Below, in pieces: positions 7,527 to 15,642 of a stretch of 64,000 bases of DNA. The notes beneath the pieces were generated by a model. The model was not told the DNA's origin. It saw only the letters and a program-made list of their open reading frames with translations, and did not search any database. The first letter of the stretch is position 1. Every line of letters starts with the position of its first letter. The stretch lies in the NCBI RefSeq assembly GCF_002234405.1, contig NZ_NMQT01000034.1, positions 18,435 to 82,434 on the forward strand. The letters run 5' to 3'. Origin of the DNA: Amycolatopsis thailandensis (GTDB lineage: Bacteria; Actinomycetota; Actinomycetes; Mycobacteriales; Pseudonocardiaceae). A program made the translations under genes and the position numbers.

Positions 7527-8175
7527 ACGCGATCGCGGCGACCAGCAGCCCGCCGCCCACCGGCAGCAGCGCCGGGACCAGCCGTTCGTCCTCCCGGAAG
7601 GCCCGCGCGACCTCGCGCAGCGCGAGCGTGTCCGGATCGCGTCGTGAGGGATCGGTCACCCTGGTGCCCGAGACGTTGTGAAAAGCCAGTATCCCGCCGG
7701 GCCGCAGCAGCGCGACGGCCTTCTCGTAGCAACTCGGGTACTCGATCGGCGCCGAATCGACGAACACCAGGTCGTAGCCGCCCGGGGTGAGCCGGGGGAG
7801 GACGTCGAGCGCGCGGCCCATGATCAGCCGGGTTCGTCCCGGCGGGTACCCGGCCTCGCGGAACGCCGACCGCGCCGCCCGGTGGTACTCGGGCTCGATG
7901 TCGATCGAGGTGAGGATCCCGTCGTCGACCATGCCCCTGAGCAGGCACAACCCGCTCACCCCCGCCCCGGTCCCGACCTCGACCACGGCTTTCGCCCGCA
8001 GCGTCGTGGCGAGAAAACGCAGGGTCGCGCCCGCGCCCGCGCTCAGCGGACCGCATCCCAGATCGGCCGACCGCGCCCGCGCGGTGGCCAGTACCTCGTC
8101 GTCGGGGAGGTACCCGTCGACGAGGTCGGCGTCGGCGGCCTCGGCAGCCGAGCCCGCATGCGTCCCGGAATTCAC
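7525..8175 (-). CDS. class I SAM-dependent O-methyltransferase
   Basis: 216 residues, full length for the catechol-O-methyltransferase/MdmC-like family. The SAM-binding motif I is VVEVGTGAGVSGL (about 65-77), an acidic strand follows (TSIDIEPEY), then MGRALDVLPRL and the motif DLVFVDSAPIEYP (about 135-147), whose Asp normally binds the metal ion, and LLRPGGILAFHNV. It is divergent from sigE. The same arrangement occurs in M. tuberculosis (Rv1220c next to sigE), so the link to the stress locus is old. The substrate is unknown. Its stop lies in a copy of the dispersed hairpin word. Confidence 0.92.
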   Translation of the reverse strand: MNSGTHAGSAAEAADADLVDGYLPDDEVLATARARSADLGCGPLSAGAGATLRFLATTLRAKAVVEVGTGAGVSGLCLLRGMVDDGILTSIDIEPEYHRAARSAFREAGYPPGRTRLIMGRALDVLPRLTPGGYDLVFVDSAPIEYPSCYEKAVALLRPGGILAFHNVSGTRVTDPSRRDPDTLALREVARAFREDERLVPALLPVGGGLLVAAIA

Positions 8176-8299
8176 ACGCGGAGGTTAGCGCTGCCTATCG
8201 TCAAAAGAGCGAAGACTCCCTGGTACCGACTTCTCAGCCTCTTCTCAGTCCAGTCTCACTAGAAACATAAGCAGGCCGGACAGACTGGTCCTCGACAAC

Positions 8300-8326
8300 G
8301 GGAACACCGTGCACATCGCCCGCGTT
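8300..8326 (+). promoter_or_regulatory. ECF-type promoter of sigE (GGGAAC-N18-GTT)
   Basis: GGGAAC at 8300-8305, exactly 18 bases, then GTT at 8324-8326. This matches the SigE/SigH/SigR promoter class of actinobacteria (GGAAC/T-N18-GTT, established for these sigma factors). Transcription would start near 8333, just ahead of the ribosome site GGGAGAAG (8339-8347) and ATG 8354. It implies stress-induced or autogenous control, and it rules against the GTG at 8309, which would fall between the -35 and -10 elements. Confidence 0.7.
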
Positions 8327-8353
8327 GGGTGGAGTAGTTGGGAGAAGACGCTG

Positions 8354-8974
8354 ATGGAGGTGCCTACTTCCCCGATGCAGGACACGATGCAGGACCAGCA
8401 CGCGGACCAGGTCACACCGGTGACGGTGGACGAGGCCGCATGGACGCCGCCCTCGTGGGACGAGGTCGTGCGTGAGCACGCGGACCGCGTGTACCGGCTG
8501 GCGTACCGCCTGACCGGTAACGCCCACGACGCCGAGGACCTGACGCAGGAGACCTTCATCCGGGTCTTCCGTTCTCTCGCGTCCTACAAGCCCGGCACGT
8601 TCGAGGGCTGGCTGCACCGCATCACCACGAACCTCTTCCTCGACATGGCCCGCCGCCGCTCGCGCGTGCGGATGGAAGGCCTCCCCGAGGACACCGATCG
8701 CATCGTCGGCGACGACCCGAGTCCCGAGCAGGTCTACTCGGACACGCACCTCGACCCGGACCTGCAGGCCGCGCTCGACGAGCTGCCGCCCGAGTTCCGC
8801 GCGGCTGTCGTGCTGTGCGACGTCGAAGGCCTCTCGTACGAGGAGATCGGCGCCACTCTCGGTGTCAAACTCGGCACCGTGCGCAGCCGGATCCACCGTG
8901 GCCGCCAGGCGCTTCGTGCTTCTTTGGAGCGTCGTCGCGCCGAGGCGCGTGAATCTGCGAAGGTGGGGGTATGA
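8354..8974 (+). CDS. sigE: ECF RNA polymerase sigma factor SigE
   Basis: 206 residues from ATG 8354, chosen because GGGAGAAG precedes it and a promoter covers the alternative GTG at 8309. Region 2 is at about 40-105 ([20 protein letters not shown], then [13 protein letters not shown] and [12 protein letters not shown]). Region 4 is at about 140-195 ([36 protein letters not shown]). Sequence and neighbours match mycobacterial SigE, which controls the envelope and heat/oxidative stress response. It overlaps the anti-sigma gene by ATGA (8971-8974), so the two are translationally coupled. HtrA and TatB downstream complete an envelope-stress locus. Confidence 0.95.
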   Translation: MEVPTSPMQDTMQDQHADQVTPVTVDEAAWTPPSWDEVVREHADRVYRLAYRLTGNAHDAEDLTQETFIRVFRSLASYKPGTFEGWLHRITTNLFLDMARRRSRVRMEGLPEDTDRIVGDDPSPEQVYSDTHLDPDLQAALDELPPEFRAAVVLCDVEGLSYEEIGATLGVKLGTVRSRIHRGRQALRASLERRRAEARESAKVGV

Positions 8975-9675
8975 CCGCACCGCGAGGCTGGGGACTCCCC
9001 GAGTCGCATCTGCTTCCGGACGCCATCGTCGCCTTCGTGGACGGAGAGCTGACTCTCGGCGCCCAGGATCGCGCCTCGGCGCACATCGCCCGCTGCCAGT
9101 CCTGCGCGGGCGAGGTCGCCGCGCAGCGCCAGGCCGTCGCGGCCGTGAAGCAGGCGGGAGCCCCGTCGATGTCGGCGGGATTCCTGGCCAGCCTGTGCTC
9201 CATCCCGCAGAACACCGAACTCCCCGGCACGCCGGACAACCTGGCGATGACAGCGGACGGCCAGCTCGTGGCCATCCAGCGGCCGGACAGGGTCGCCGGC
9301 CTCCGCGACACCGGCGTACTGACCGGCAACGGGGTTCTGGGAGGCACAGCGCCGTTGGGATCGTCGACGCCGCTGGGCCAGTCGCCGAACGTCCTCGGCG
9401 GCGGACGGTTCGGCCTCGCCCGGCGTAAATACGCGCAGGGCGCCGGAGTCGTCGTTTCGGGTCTGGTGCTGAGCGCCCTGGCCCTGGTCGCGACCTCGGG
9501 TGACGGCAGCGAAGAGCAGCCGAGCACGGGTTTAGTGCCGCCGCAGGGCGTCAACGCCGGTCTGCTGCCCGCGCAGCTGGGCGGCGCCAAGCCGGAATCG
9601 CCGCGCGGCCCCGCGCCGAGCACGACCACGAGCCCGAGCACGTCGAGCGTGCCCGTGCCCGTGTCGGCACGCTGA
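8971..9675 (+). CDS. rseA: anti-sigma-E factor RseA, zinc-binding
   Basis: 234 residues. The N-terminal ZAS domain has the HxxxCxxC motif (His38, Cys42, Cys45 in HIARCQSC), which binds zinc and often senses redox stress. A hydrophobic segment at about 157-175 ([18 protein letters not shown]) predicts one membrane crossing, leaving a Pro/Ser/Thr-rich outer tail. Mycobacterial RseA is shorter, so the membrane anchor and tail are additions seen in this lineage. The start overlaps the sigE stop by four bases. It should hold SigE inactive until stress. Confidence 0.9.
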   Translation: MTAPRGWGLPESHLLPDAIVAFVDGELTLGAQDRASAHIARCQSCAGEVAAQRQAVAAVKQAGAPSMSAGFLASLCSIPQNTELPGTPDNLAMTADGQLVAIQRPDRVAGLRDTGVLTGNGVLGGTAPLGSSTPLGQSPNVLGGGRFGLARRKYAQGAGVVVSGLVLSALALVATSGDGSEEQPSTGLVPPQGVNAGLLPAQLGGAKPESPRGPAPSTTTSPSTSSVPVPVSAR

Positions 9676-9684
9676 CCCGCTTCG

Positions 9685-10341
9685 TCAGGGTTTGACGAAA
9701 CAGATCGTCGCGCTCTTGAACTTCGAAGTCCCGTAGCTGGCGTAGGAGATGACTTCAGCCGTGCCTTCCTGGCACGGACTGTTCACCACGCTCATCTGCG
9801 GGAAGACCTCGCTGATCCTCAGCCGCGCCGAGCCGCAGTCCTTCAGCGGCGGCGGGGTCTTGCCCGAAATGTCGTCGAAGCACAACCCGACCTTGGCGTT
9901 GATCGCCAGGCACAGGGCGACGCCCTCCCCGCGCAGCGGCGTCGGGACGGCGTACTTGTAGAAGCCCTCTTTGCAGTCCCAGTCGCCCTTGTTCTTGCCG
10001 GTGAGGCTCACCGCGTACGGGGCTTGAGGCGAATCGCACGGCGTCTTGACCGCGTCGGCCTCCTTGCCGGATCCGGTCAGCACGACGCAGTCGCCTTCGG
10101 TCAGCTTCCCCGCCTGCTTCTCCGGGCCGGAGACCGCCTTCATGACGAAGATCAGGCCGAGCCCGCCGCCGACCACGACGAGCGCGGCGACCAGCAGCAG
10201 CACCTTCACCTTGGTGGACAAGCCCTTCTTCTTGGGCGGCTGCTGTGGCCAGCCTTGCTGCTGTTGGGGCCACTGCTGCTGCGGCCATTGCTGGTGAGGG
10301 GCGTTCTGGGGCGGGAAAGGAGCCCCGGGGTTCTCCGACAT
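9685..10341 (-). CDS. membrane-anchored Cys-rich protein, LppU-like
   Basis: 218 residues. A Pro/Gln-rich cytoplasmic start (PQQQWPQQ repeats, 1-38) leads into one membrane helix (about 45-68, VKVLLLVAALVVVGGGLGLIFVM) and an outer domain with seven cysteines, starting GDCVVLTG. The layout and the GDCV motif resemble actinobacterial LppU/SCO3897 proteins of unknown role. It converges with rseA, the stops 9 bases apart, and is divergent from htrA with a partial palindrome between them. The function is unknown; disulfides outside the cell are likely. Confidence 0.7.
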   Translation of the reverse strand: MSENPGAPFPPQNAPHQQWPQQQWPQQQQGWPQQPPKKKGLSTKVKVLLLVAALVVVGGGLGLIFVMKAVSGPEKQAGKLTEGDCVVLTGSGKEADAVKTPCDSPQAPYAVSLTGKNKGDWDCKEGFYKYAVPTPLRGEGVALCLAINAKVGLCFDDISGKTPPPLKDCGSARLRISEVFPQMSVVNSPCQEGTAEVISYASYGTSKFKSATICFVKP

Positions 10342-10351
10342 GGCCGTCAGA

Positions 10352-10387
10352 GTGCCACAAGTGAGACATGCTGTCTCGAAGTGTCAC
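10352..10387. promoter_or_regulatory. partial palindrome in the divergent gap before htrA
   Basis: GAGACA (10363-10368), TGC, TGTCTC (10372-10377) forms a perfect core, with flanking GTGcCAC and GTGTCAC partly matching. It sits between the divergent starts at 10341 and 10499, so it could be an operator acting on htrA. No regulator is identified. Confidence 0.4.
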
Positions 10388-10498
10388 ATTTCTTGGCCGT
10401 TCCGGGGAATCAACGCGCACTTCACCGTGGTCACGGCAGAATCCAGGTCGAGGCTTGGCGTACTCTCGCGTCGGCCAACCTGATCTCAGCCCCGGGGA

Positions 10499-12043
10499 AT
10501 GATGACCGAGCAGCCGAACGCGAATCCGCAGCAGCCTGGTGAACCGGCGGGCGATCGGCTGGCGCCGCGCCCGCTGGCCCGGCCCGCCGTCGATCCGGCG
10601 CAGGCGGCCACGTTCGGCAGGCCGCGCGGCGTCGACGGCGCCTTCGACAGGGTGTACCAGCCCGGTTCGAACGGTCAGGCCGCGTCGAACCTGAACCTGG
10701 CGCCGCCGACACCGGAATCGCTCGCCGAGGCCTTCCGTCGCCCGCCGGGCGCCGAAGGTGTCGTGCTGGAGCGGCCGCACGGGACCAACGGATCCGAACC
10801 GGCCGCGGACGGCGCCGACGGTCCGCTCTGGACCACGACCTCGGACCCGTGGCGCGATCCCGGCTCCGGCGCGGTGCTCGCCGGACCCGCCGTGCAGCAG
10901 GACTCGGACGAGGAGAAGGACGCGAAGCGCCCGCAAGGTGCGCTGCTGAGCCTTCCCGAGGTCCTCTTCGGGCGGCGTGTGCAGACGAAGGCGCTGGCGA
11001 TGCTCGCCGCCGTCGCGCTGGTCATCGGCGCGGCGGGCGGGCTGATCGGCTGGTGGTTCGCCGACACCGGTACCGAACTGACCGGTCAGGCCAGCATCTC
11101 CGAGGCCGACGCGGCCAAGGAGCGTCCGGCGGGCTCGATCGCGGACATCGCCCACCGGGTGGCGCCCGCGGTGGTCTCGCTCGAAGTGTTCAAGCCCGGC
11201 GCGGACGCCGGTCAGCAGGGCTCCGGCGTCGTCATCGACAACCAGGGCTACGTGCTCACCAACGAGCACGTGATCTCCGCCGCGACGACCGACTCGGCCA
11301 CCAAGGTCACCGCCGTGTTCTTCGACGGCAAGCGCGTCGAGGCGAAGGTCGTCGGCGCCGACGCCAAGACCGACCTGGCCGTGGTCAAGGTCGACGTCAA
11401 GAACCTGACCGCGCTCCAGGTCGGGAAGTCGGCCGACCTCGCCGTCGGCGACTCGGTGATCGCCGTCGGCTCGCCGCTGGCGCTGCAGAACTCGGTCACC
11501 GCCGGCATCGTGAGCGCGCTCAACCGCCCGGTGACCGCGGGCGGCGACGGCGGCAGCGCACCGGTCATCTACGAGGCCATCCAGACCGACGCCGCGATCA
11601 ACCACGGCAACTCGGGCGGCGCGCTCGTCGACGCGACCGGCGCGCTGGTCGGGATCAACTCGGCGATCCGCTCGTCGAGCGCGGAGGGCGGCAGCATCGG
11701 CATCGGCTTCGCCATCCCCAGTGACTACGCGGTGAAGATCGCGAAAACACTGATCAAGGACGGCAAGGTCGTCCACCCCGACATCGGCATCAACGCTTCG
11801 TCCACTGTCGCGGGCTCCAGCACCATGGGCGCGCAGGTGCGCAACGTCGCCCCCGGCGGCCCCGCCGCGTCGGCCGGGATCAAGGAAGGCGACGTGATCA
11901 CCGAAGTCGCAGGTCGGCTCGTGCGCGACTCGGCGGAACTGCTCGTCGCGGTCCGCGCGCGCGAAGTCGGCGAAGTGGTTCCTGTCCGCCTTGTCCGGGA
12001 TGGGTCTTCACTGATGGTGGACGTGAAACTGGCCTCGGACTAG
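10499..12043 (+). CDS. htrA: membrane-bound HtrA serine protease with PDZ domain
   Basis: 514 residues: a long disordered cytoplasmic N-terminus, one membrane helix (about 165-187), a trypsin-like domain and a C-terminal PDZ domain (about 425-510). The triad is intact: His257 in TNEHV, Asp292 in KTDLAVVKV, Ser372 in HGNSGGAL. It degrades or refolds damaged proteins outside the membrane. It follows sigE-rseA, as in mycobacteria (Rv1223), where htrA is under SigE control. A second ATG at 10502 is equally possible as start. TatB follows 54 bases later. Confidence 0.93.
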   Translation: MMTEQPNANPQQPGEPAGDRLAPRPLARPAVDPAQAATFGRPRGVDGAFDRVYQPGSNGQAASNLNLAPPTPESLAEAFRRPPGAEGVVLERPHGTNGSEPAADGADGPLWTTTSDPWRDPGSGAVLAGPAVQQDSDEEKDAKRPQGALLSLPEVLFGRRVQTKALAMLAAVALVIGAAGGLIGWWFADTGTELTGQASISEADAAKERPAGSIADIAHRVAPAVVSLEVFKPGADAGQQGSGVVIDNQGYVLTNEHVISAATTDSATKVTAVFFDGKRVEAKVVGADAKTDLAVVKVDVKNLTALQVGKSADLAVGDSVIAVGSPLALQNSVTAGIVSALNRPVTAGGDGGSAPVIYEAIQTDAAINHGNSGGALVDATGALVGINSAIRSSSAEGGSIGIGFAIPSDYAVKIAKTLIKDGKVVHPDIGINASSTVAGSSTMGAQVRNVAPGGPAASAGIKEGDVITEVAGRLVRDSAELLVAVRAREVGEVVPVRLVRDGSSLMVDVKLASD

Positions 12044-12097
12044 CGAGTCCGTGCGGGTACCCTGAACGGGAAGACGCCGAGGCGGAGGTTCACACGG

Positions 12098-12535
12098 GTG
12101 TTCGAGAGTGTCGGCTGGGGAGAGATCCTCATCATCGTCGTCGCGGGTCTTTTCATCCTCGGTCCGGAAAGGCTGCCCGAAGCGGCGGCCTGGGTCGCGA
12201 AGAGCGTCCGCAAGGTCCGCGACTTCGCGACCGGGGCCAAGACGCAACTGCGCGAGGAGATGGGCCCGGAGTTCGACCAGCTGCGCAAGCCGCTGGAGGA
12301 CCTGCGAGGCCTGCGGAACTTCGACCCGAAGCGGGTCGTGACCCAGCACCTGTTCGACGGTGACACGGATCCGCTGGGGCTCAACAACGTCAACGGCACC
12401 AATGGTGCCAACGGTTCCCATGGCACGAACGGTGCCAACGGGGCGTCGAAGCCCAACGGCTACCCGGCGACGGCTTCGCAGCCCGAGCCGCTGAAGCCGG
12501 GTGAACGCCCCCCGATCGACCCCGACGCCACCTGA
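12098..12535 (+). CDS. tatB: Sec-independent translocase subunit TatB
   Basis: 145 residues with a GTG start. One N-terminal membrane helix ([23 protein letters not shown], about 5-27), the conserved Gly-Pro hinge, and an amphipathic helix ([17 protein letters not shown]) are typical of TatB, which with TatA/TatC exports folded proteins. The last third is low-complexity with [22 protein letters not shown] repeats (about 98-116), encoded by a short tandem repeat. It closes the sigE-rseA-htrA-tatB locus, as in M. tuberculosis Rv1224. A TTTAGTCCTCTGGATGCG-family hairpin separates it from convergent mrp. Confidence 0.93.
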   Translation: MFESVGWGEILIIVVAGLFILGPERLPEAAAWVAKSVRKVRDFATGAKTQLREEMGPEFDQLRKPLEDLRGLRNFDPKRVVTQHLFDGDTDPLGLNNVNGTNGANGSHGTNGANGASKPNGYPATASQPEPLKPGERPPIDPDAT

Positions 12536-12551
12536 CCCAGGCTTTCGCCCT

Positions 12552-12619
12552 CATGCATTTAGTCCTCTGGATGCGATCCTTGCGCGTGCAAGTACCGCAT
12601 CCAGAGGACTAAATGCATG
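12552..12619. terminator. TTTAGTCCTCTGGATGCG-family hairpin between tatB and mrp
   Basis: 24-base arms 12552-12575 and 12596-12619 are exact complements. The 20-base loop contains a small stem CTTGC-GCGT-GCAAG. It lies between convergent stops and is probably a two-way terminator. Close relatives lie at 26964-27129 and 51332-51385. Confidence 0.8.
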
Positions 12620-12632
12620 GGGAGGAGCGGGG

Positions 12633-13787
12633 TCAGCGGCCCGCGGGGGTGACGTTCAGCATCATCCCGGCCAGCCCGCGCGCCCGGACGGTCAGCTTCT
12701 TCGCCGCCTCCTTGAGCACCAGCGACGCCGGGGCGTCCGGCTCGGCCAGCACGATCGGCGTGCCCGAGTCGCCGTTGGAGACCACGCGCGGGTCCATCGG
12801 GACCTGCCCGAGCAGCGGCACGGTCGAGCCGACCGACTTCGACAGTGAGTCCGCCACGGACTGCCCGCCACCGGCGCCGAAGATCTCCATCTTCTGCCCG
12901 TCGGGCGTCTCCAGCCACGACATGTTCTCGATGACCCCCGCGACCCGCTGCCGCGTCTGCAACGCGATCGCGCCCGCGCGCTCGGCCACCTCGGCGGCCG
13001 CCTGCTGCGGGGTGGTGACGACCAGGATCTCCGCGTTCGGGATGAGCTGCGCCACCGAGATCGCGATGTCACCGGTGCCCGGCGGCAGATCCAGCAGCAG
13101 GATGTCGAGGTCGCCCCAGAACACGTCGGCGAGGAACTGCTGCAGCGCGCGGTGCAGCATCGGCCCGCGCCACACCACGGGGGTGTTGCCCGGGGTGAAC
13201 ATGCCGATCGAGATGACCTTCACGCCGTGCGCCTGCGGCGGCATGATCATGGTGTCGACCTTGGTCGGCTTCTCCCGCGTGCCGAGCATCCGCGGCACCG
13301 AGTGCCCGTAGATGTCCGCGTCGACCACGCCGACGGAAAGTCCGCGTTCGGCCATCGCGGCCGCGAGGTTCACCGTCACCGACGATTTGCCGACGCCGCC
13401 CTTGCCCGACGCGACGCAGTAGACGCGCGTCAGCGAGCCGGGCTGAGCGAACGGGATCACCGGCTCCGCGGCGTCACCGCGCAGCGATTTTCGCAGCTCG
13501 GTGCGCTGCTCGTCGCTCATCACGTCGAGCTCGACCCGGACGTCGCTGACGCCGGGGAGCTTCTTGACGGCTTCGGTGGTGTCGTTGGTCAGCGTCGCCT
13601 TCAGCGGGCAGCCGGCGACCGTCAGGTAGATCCCGACGACGACCACACCGTCCGAGCCGACCTCCACGTCCTTGACCATGCCGAGTTCGGTGATCGGTTT
13701 CTTGATCTCCGGGTCGTACACGGCCTTCAGCGCGGTGCGGACATCGTCGACGCTGGGGAGTTGCTGCGTACTGGTCACAGCGTCCAT
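12633..13787 (-). CDS. mrp: Mrp/NBP35 family iron-sulfur cluster carrier ATPase
   Basis: 384 residues from ATG 13787; a longer frame exists but overruns the DUF1003 stop 1 base away. The N-terminal MIP18-like domain (DPEIKKPITELGMVKDVEV) is followed by a deviant Walker A GKGGVGKSS at about 126-134 and the ATPase core (DADIYGHSVPRMLG, DLPPGTGDIAISVAQ). Mrp proteins carry or insert Fe-S clusters. Last gene of a tight leftward operon with the MgtE-like and DUF1003 genes. The same order appears in mycobacteria (Rv1229c-Rv1232c). Confidence 0.93.
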   Translation of the reverse strand: MDAVTSTQQLPSVDDVRTALKAVYDPEIKKPITELGMVKDVEVGSDGVVVVGIYLTVAGCPLKATLTNDTTEAVKKLPGVSDVRVELDVMSDEQRTELRKSLRGDAAEPVIPFAQPGSLTRVYCVASGKGGVGKSSVTVNLAAAMAERGLSVGVVDADIYGHSVPRMLGTREKPTKVDTMIMPPQAHGVKVISIGMFTPGNTPVVWRGPMLHRALQQFLADVFWGDLDILLLDLPPGTGDIAISVAQLIPNAEILVVTTPQQAAAEVAERAGAIALQTRQRVAGVIENMSWLETPDGQKMEIFGAGGGQSVADSLSKSVGSTVPLLGQVPMDPRVVSNGDSGTPIVLAEPDAPASLVLKEAAKKLTVRARGLAGMMLNVTPAGR

Positions 13788-13788
13788 G

Positions 13789-14298
13789 TTACGTACCGGT
13801 AGGCGTGCGGTCGGGTTTGGCCTTGCGCGGCTTGACGTCAAGATCCTCTCGGAGCCTGTCGAGCTCACCCCGCAGGAAGTCCCGCGTGGCGACCTCGCCG
13901 AGCGCGATCCGCAGCGACGCCAGCTCCCGCGCGAGGTATTCGGTGTCCGCCTTCGTCTGCGCGGCGCGGTTCCGGTCTTCGTCCAGCGAGACGCGGTCGC
14001 GGTCGTCCTGCCGGTTCTGCGCCAGCAGGATGAGCGGCGCGGCGTACGCGGCCTGCGTCGAGAACGCCAGGTTCAGCAGGATGAACGGGTACGGGTCCCA
14101 CTGCAGCGAGACCGCGACCAGGTTCAGCACGATCCAGACGATGACGATCAGCGTCTGCCAGAACAGGTACTTGCCGGTGCCGAGGAACCGCGCGATCCGT
14201 TCGGTGAACCGGCCGAACGAGTCGGGGTCGATGTTCAGCCTGAACCGGCTCTGGCCGCGGGGCTGGTCGAGCCGCCGCCCGGATGTCAGTTCAGGCAC
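13789..14298 (-). CDS. DUF1003 membrane protein
   Basis: 169 residues: two membrane helices (LFWQTLIVIVWIVLNLVAVSL and PFILLNLAFSTQAAYAAPLILLA, about 45-95), then a coiled, charged tail that begins AQNRQDDRDR. That NRQ...RDR signature defines DUF1003, whose molecular role is unknown. Its start overlaps the end of the MgtE-like gene by 8 bases and its stop is 1 base from the mrp start, so the three genes are co-translated. The link to magnesium or envelope homeostasis is inference from context only. Confidence 0.92.
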   Translation of the reverse strand: MPELTSGRRLDQPRGQSRFRLNIDPDSFGRFTERIARFLGTGKYLFWQTLIVIVWIVLNLVAVSLQWDPYPFILLNLAFSTQAAYAAPLILLAQNRQDDRDRVSLDEDRNRAAQTKADTEYLARELASLRIALGEVATRDFLRGELDRLREDLDVKPRKAKPDRTPTGT

Positions 14299-15598
14299 GT
14301 TCGGCCTCCTCGGTCTCTTCGGTGATCTCGCCGGTGATGTCGTGCAGGCCGGTTTCGCGCCAGTCCTCCGGGAGCAGGTGGTCGAGCACGTCGTCGACGG
14401 TGACCGCGCCGAGCAGGTGGTCCTCGGTGTCCACCACCGGCCCGCAGGTGAGGTTGTAGGCGGCGAAATAGCGGGTGACCTCGGACAAGGTGGCGTTCGG
14501 TCGCAGCGCGGGCAACTGCGAGTCGACGGCGCTCGCCACCATCTCCGCGGGCGGTTCTCGCAGCAACCGCTGGAAGTGGACGACGCCGACGAAGCGCCCT
14601 GTCGGCGTCTCCGTCGGCGGACGGCAGACGAACACCATGCTCGCCAGCGCCACCGGGAGGTCCGCGTTGCGGATGTGCGCGAGCGCCTCCGCGATCGTGG
14701 CGTCCGGCGTCAGCACCACCGGCTCAGGCGTCATCAGACCGCCCGCGGTGTCGGAGGAGTACTCCAGCAGCCGCTTCACCGGCGCCGACTCCTCGGGTTC
14801 CATCAGCTCCAGGAACCGGTTCTGCTCGGCGGGCGCCAGCTCGGCCAGCAGGTCGGCGGCGTCGTCGGGGTCCATCGCCTCGAGGATGTCGGCCGCCCGC
14901 TCCTCGGCGAGGTAGGACAGCAGTTCTTTCTGGTCGTCCTCGGGCAGTTCCTCGATGACGTCCGCGAGGTGCTCGTCGTCCATCGCGTCGGCGACTTCGT
15001 GCCGCCGCTTCAGAGGCAGGTCACGGACCGTGGCGGCGACGTCGGCCGGGCGCATGGTGTCGAACAGCATCAGCAGCTGCGCCGCGCCCTGGGTCTGGCC
15101 GGTCAGGTCGGTGAGCCCGAGCCCGGACACCTCCGACCAGGGCAGCACCTGCATCGCCGACCGACGCCTGCCGAGGCCGAGCCTGCTGGACCGTTCGCGG
15201 ATCGCGAGTTTCGCGAGCACCCAGTCCCGCGTCCGCGTCGGCTCCATGCCGGCGTCGACGACGGTGACCCGGGTGTCGGAACCCGCGAGCGTGGCGTACG
15301 CGTCGAACAGCTGCCCGACCACCAGCACCTCGTTGGGCCGCTGATGGAAGCGCCGCATGTTCACCGATCCGGTGGCGAGCGTGACCGCGCTGGGCTCGAT
15401 CGACGTCACGCGCAACATCGGCACGAACACGCGGCGCCTCGTCGTCAGCTCGACCACGATGCCCAGGATCCGCGGCGGCTGCTGGTCGAGGCGCAGGCCC
15501 GCGACTAGGTCGCGGACCTTGCCGATCGATTCGCCATCGGGTCCGAAAACCGGCAAACCGGCCAGCTGAGCTGCGAATACCCTGTTCACGGCTGCCAT
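14291..15598 (-). CDS. MgtE N-terminal domain/CBS protein without membrane part
   Basis: 435 residues. The start (FAAQLAGLPVFGPDGESIGKVRDLV) is a PRC-barrel-like module. An MgtE intracellular domain follows (DAMDDEHLADVIEELPEDDQKELLSYL; about 205-290), then paired CBS motifs (TAGGLMTPEPVVLTPDATIAEAL; TCGPVVDTEDHLLGAVTVDDVLDHLL) to about 420. No membrane helix is present, so it cannot be a transporter itself despite frequent annotation as one. It more likely senses Mg2+ or nucleotides. First gene of the operon with DUF1003 and mrp; corA lies 16 kb away. Confidence 0.9.
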   Translation of the reverse strand: MAAVNRVFAAQLAGLPVFGPDGESIGKVRDLVAGLRLDQQPPRILGIVVELTTRRRVFVPMLRVTSIEPSAVTLATGSVNMRRFHQRPNEVLVVGQLFDAYATLAGSDTRVTVVDAGMEPTRTRDWVLAKLAIRERSSRLGLGRRRSAMQVLPWSEVSGLGLTDLTGQTQGAAQLLMLFDTMRPADVAATVRDLPLKRRHEVADAMDDEHLADVIEELPEDDQKELLSYLAEERAADILEAMDPDDAADLLAELAPAEQNRFLELMEPEESAPVKRLLEYSSDTAGGLMTPEPVVLTPDATIAEALAHIRNADLPVALASMVFVCRPPTETPTGRFVGVVHFQRLLREPPAEMVASAVDSQLPALRPNATLSEVTRYFAAYNLTCGPVVDTEDHLLGAVTVDDVLDHLLPEDWRETGLHDITGEITEETEEAERA

Positions 15599-15642
15599 GC
15601 CCGAAGGCTATCGGCTCCGGGGGCCCGAGACGATTCGTGTGA

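Noticed and set aside
8309..8353. GTG 8309 as the sigE start
   Set aside because: It lies between the -35 and -10 elements of the ECF-type promoter, while ATG 8354 has a proper ribosome site.
9755..11776. Long leftward frame across htrA
   Set aside because: It covers the antisense of htrA and its promoter with no domain; htrA is clearly the real gene.
14291..15598. Magnesium transporter MgtE
   Set aside because: No membrane helices in 435 residues; only the soluble sensor part is present.
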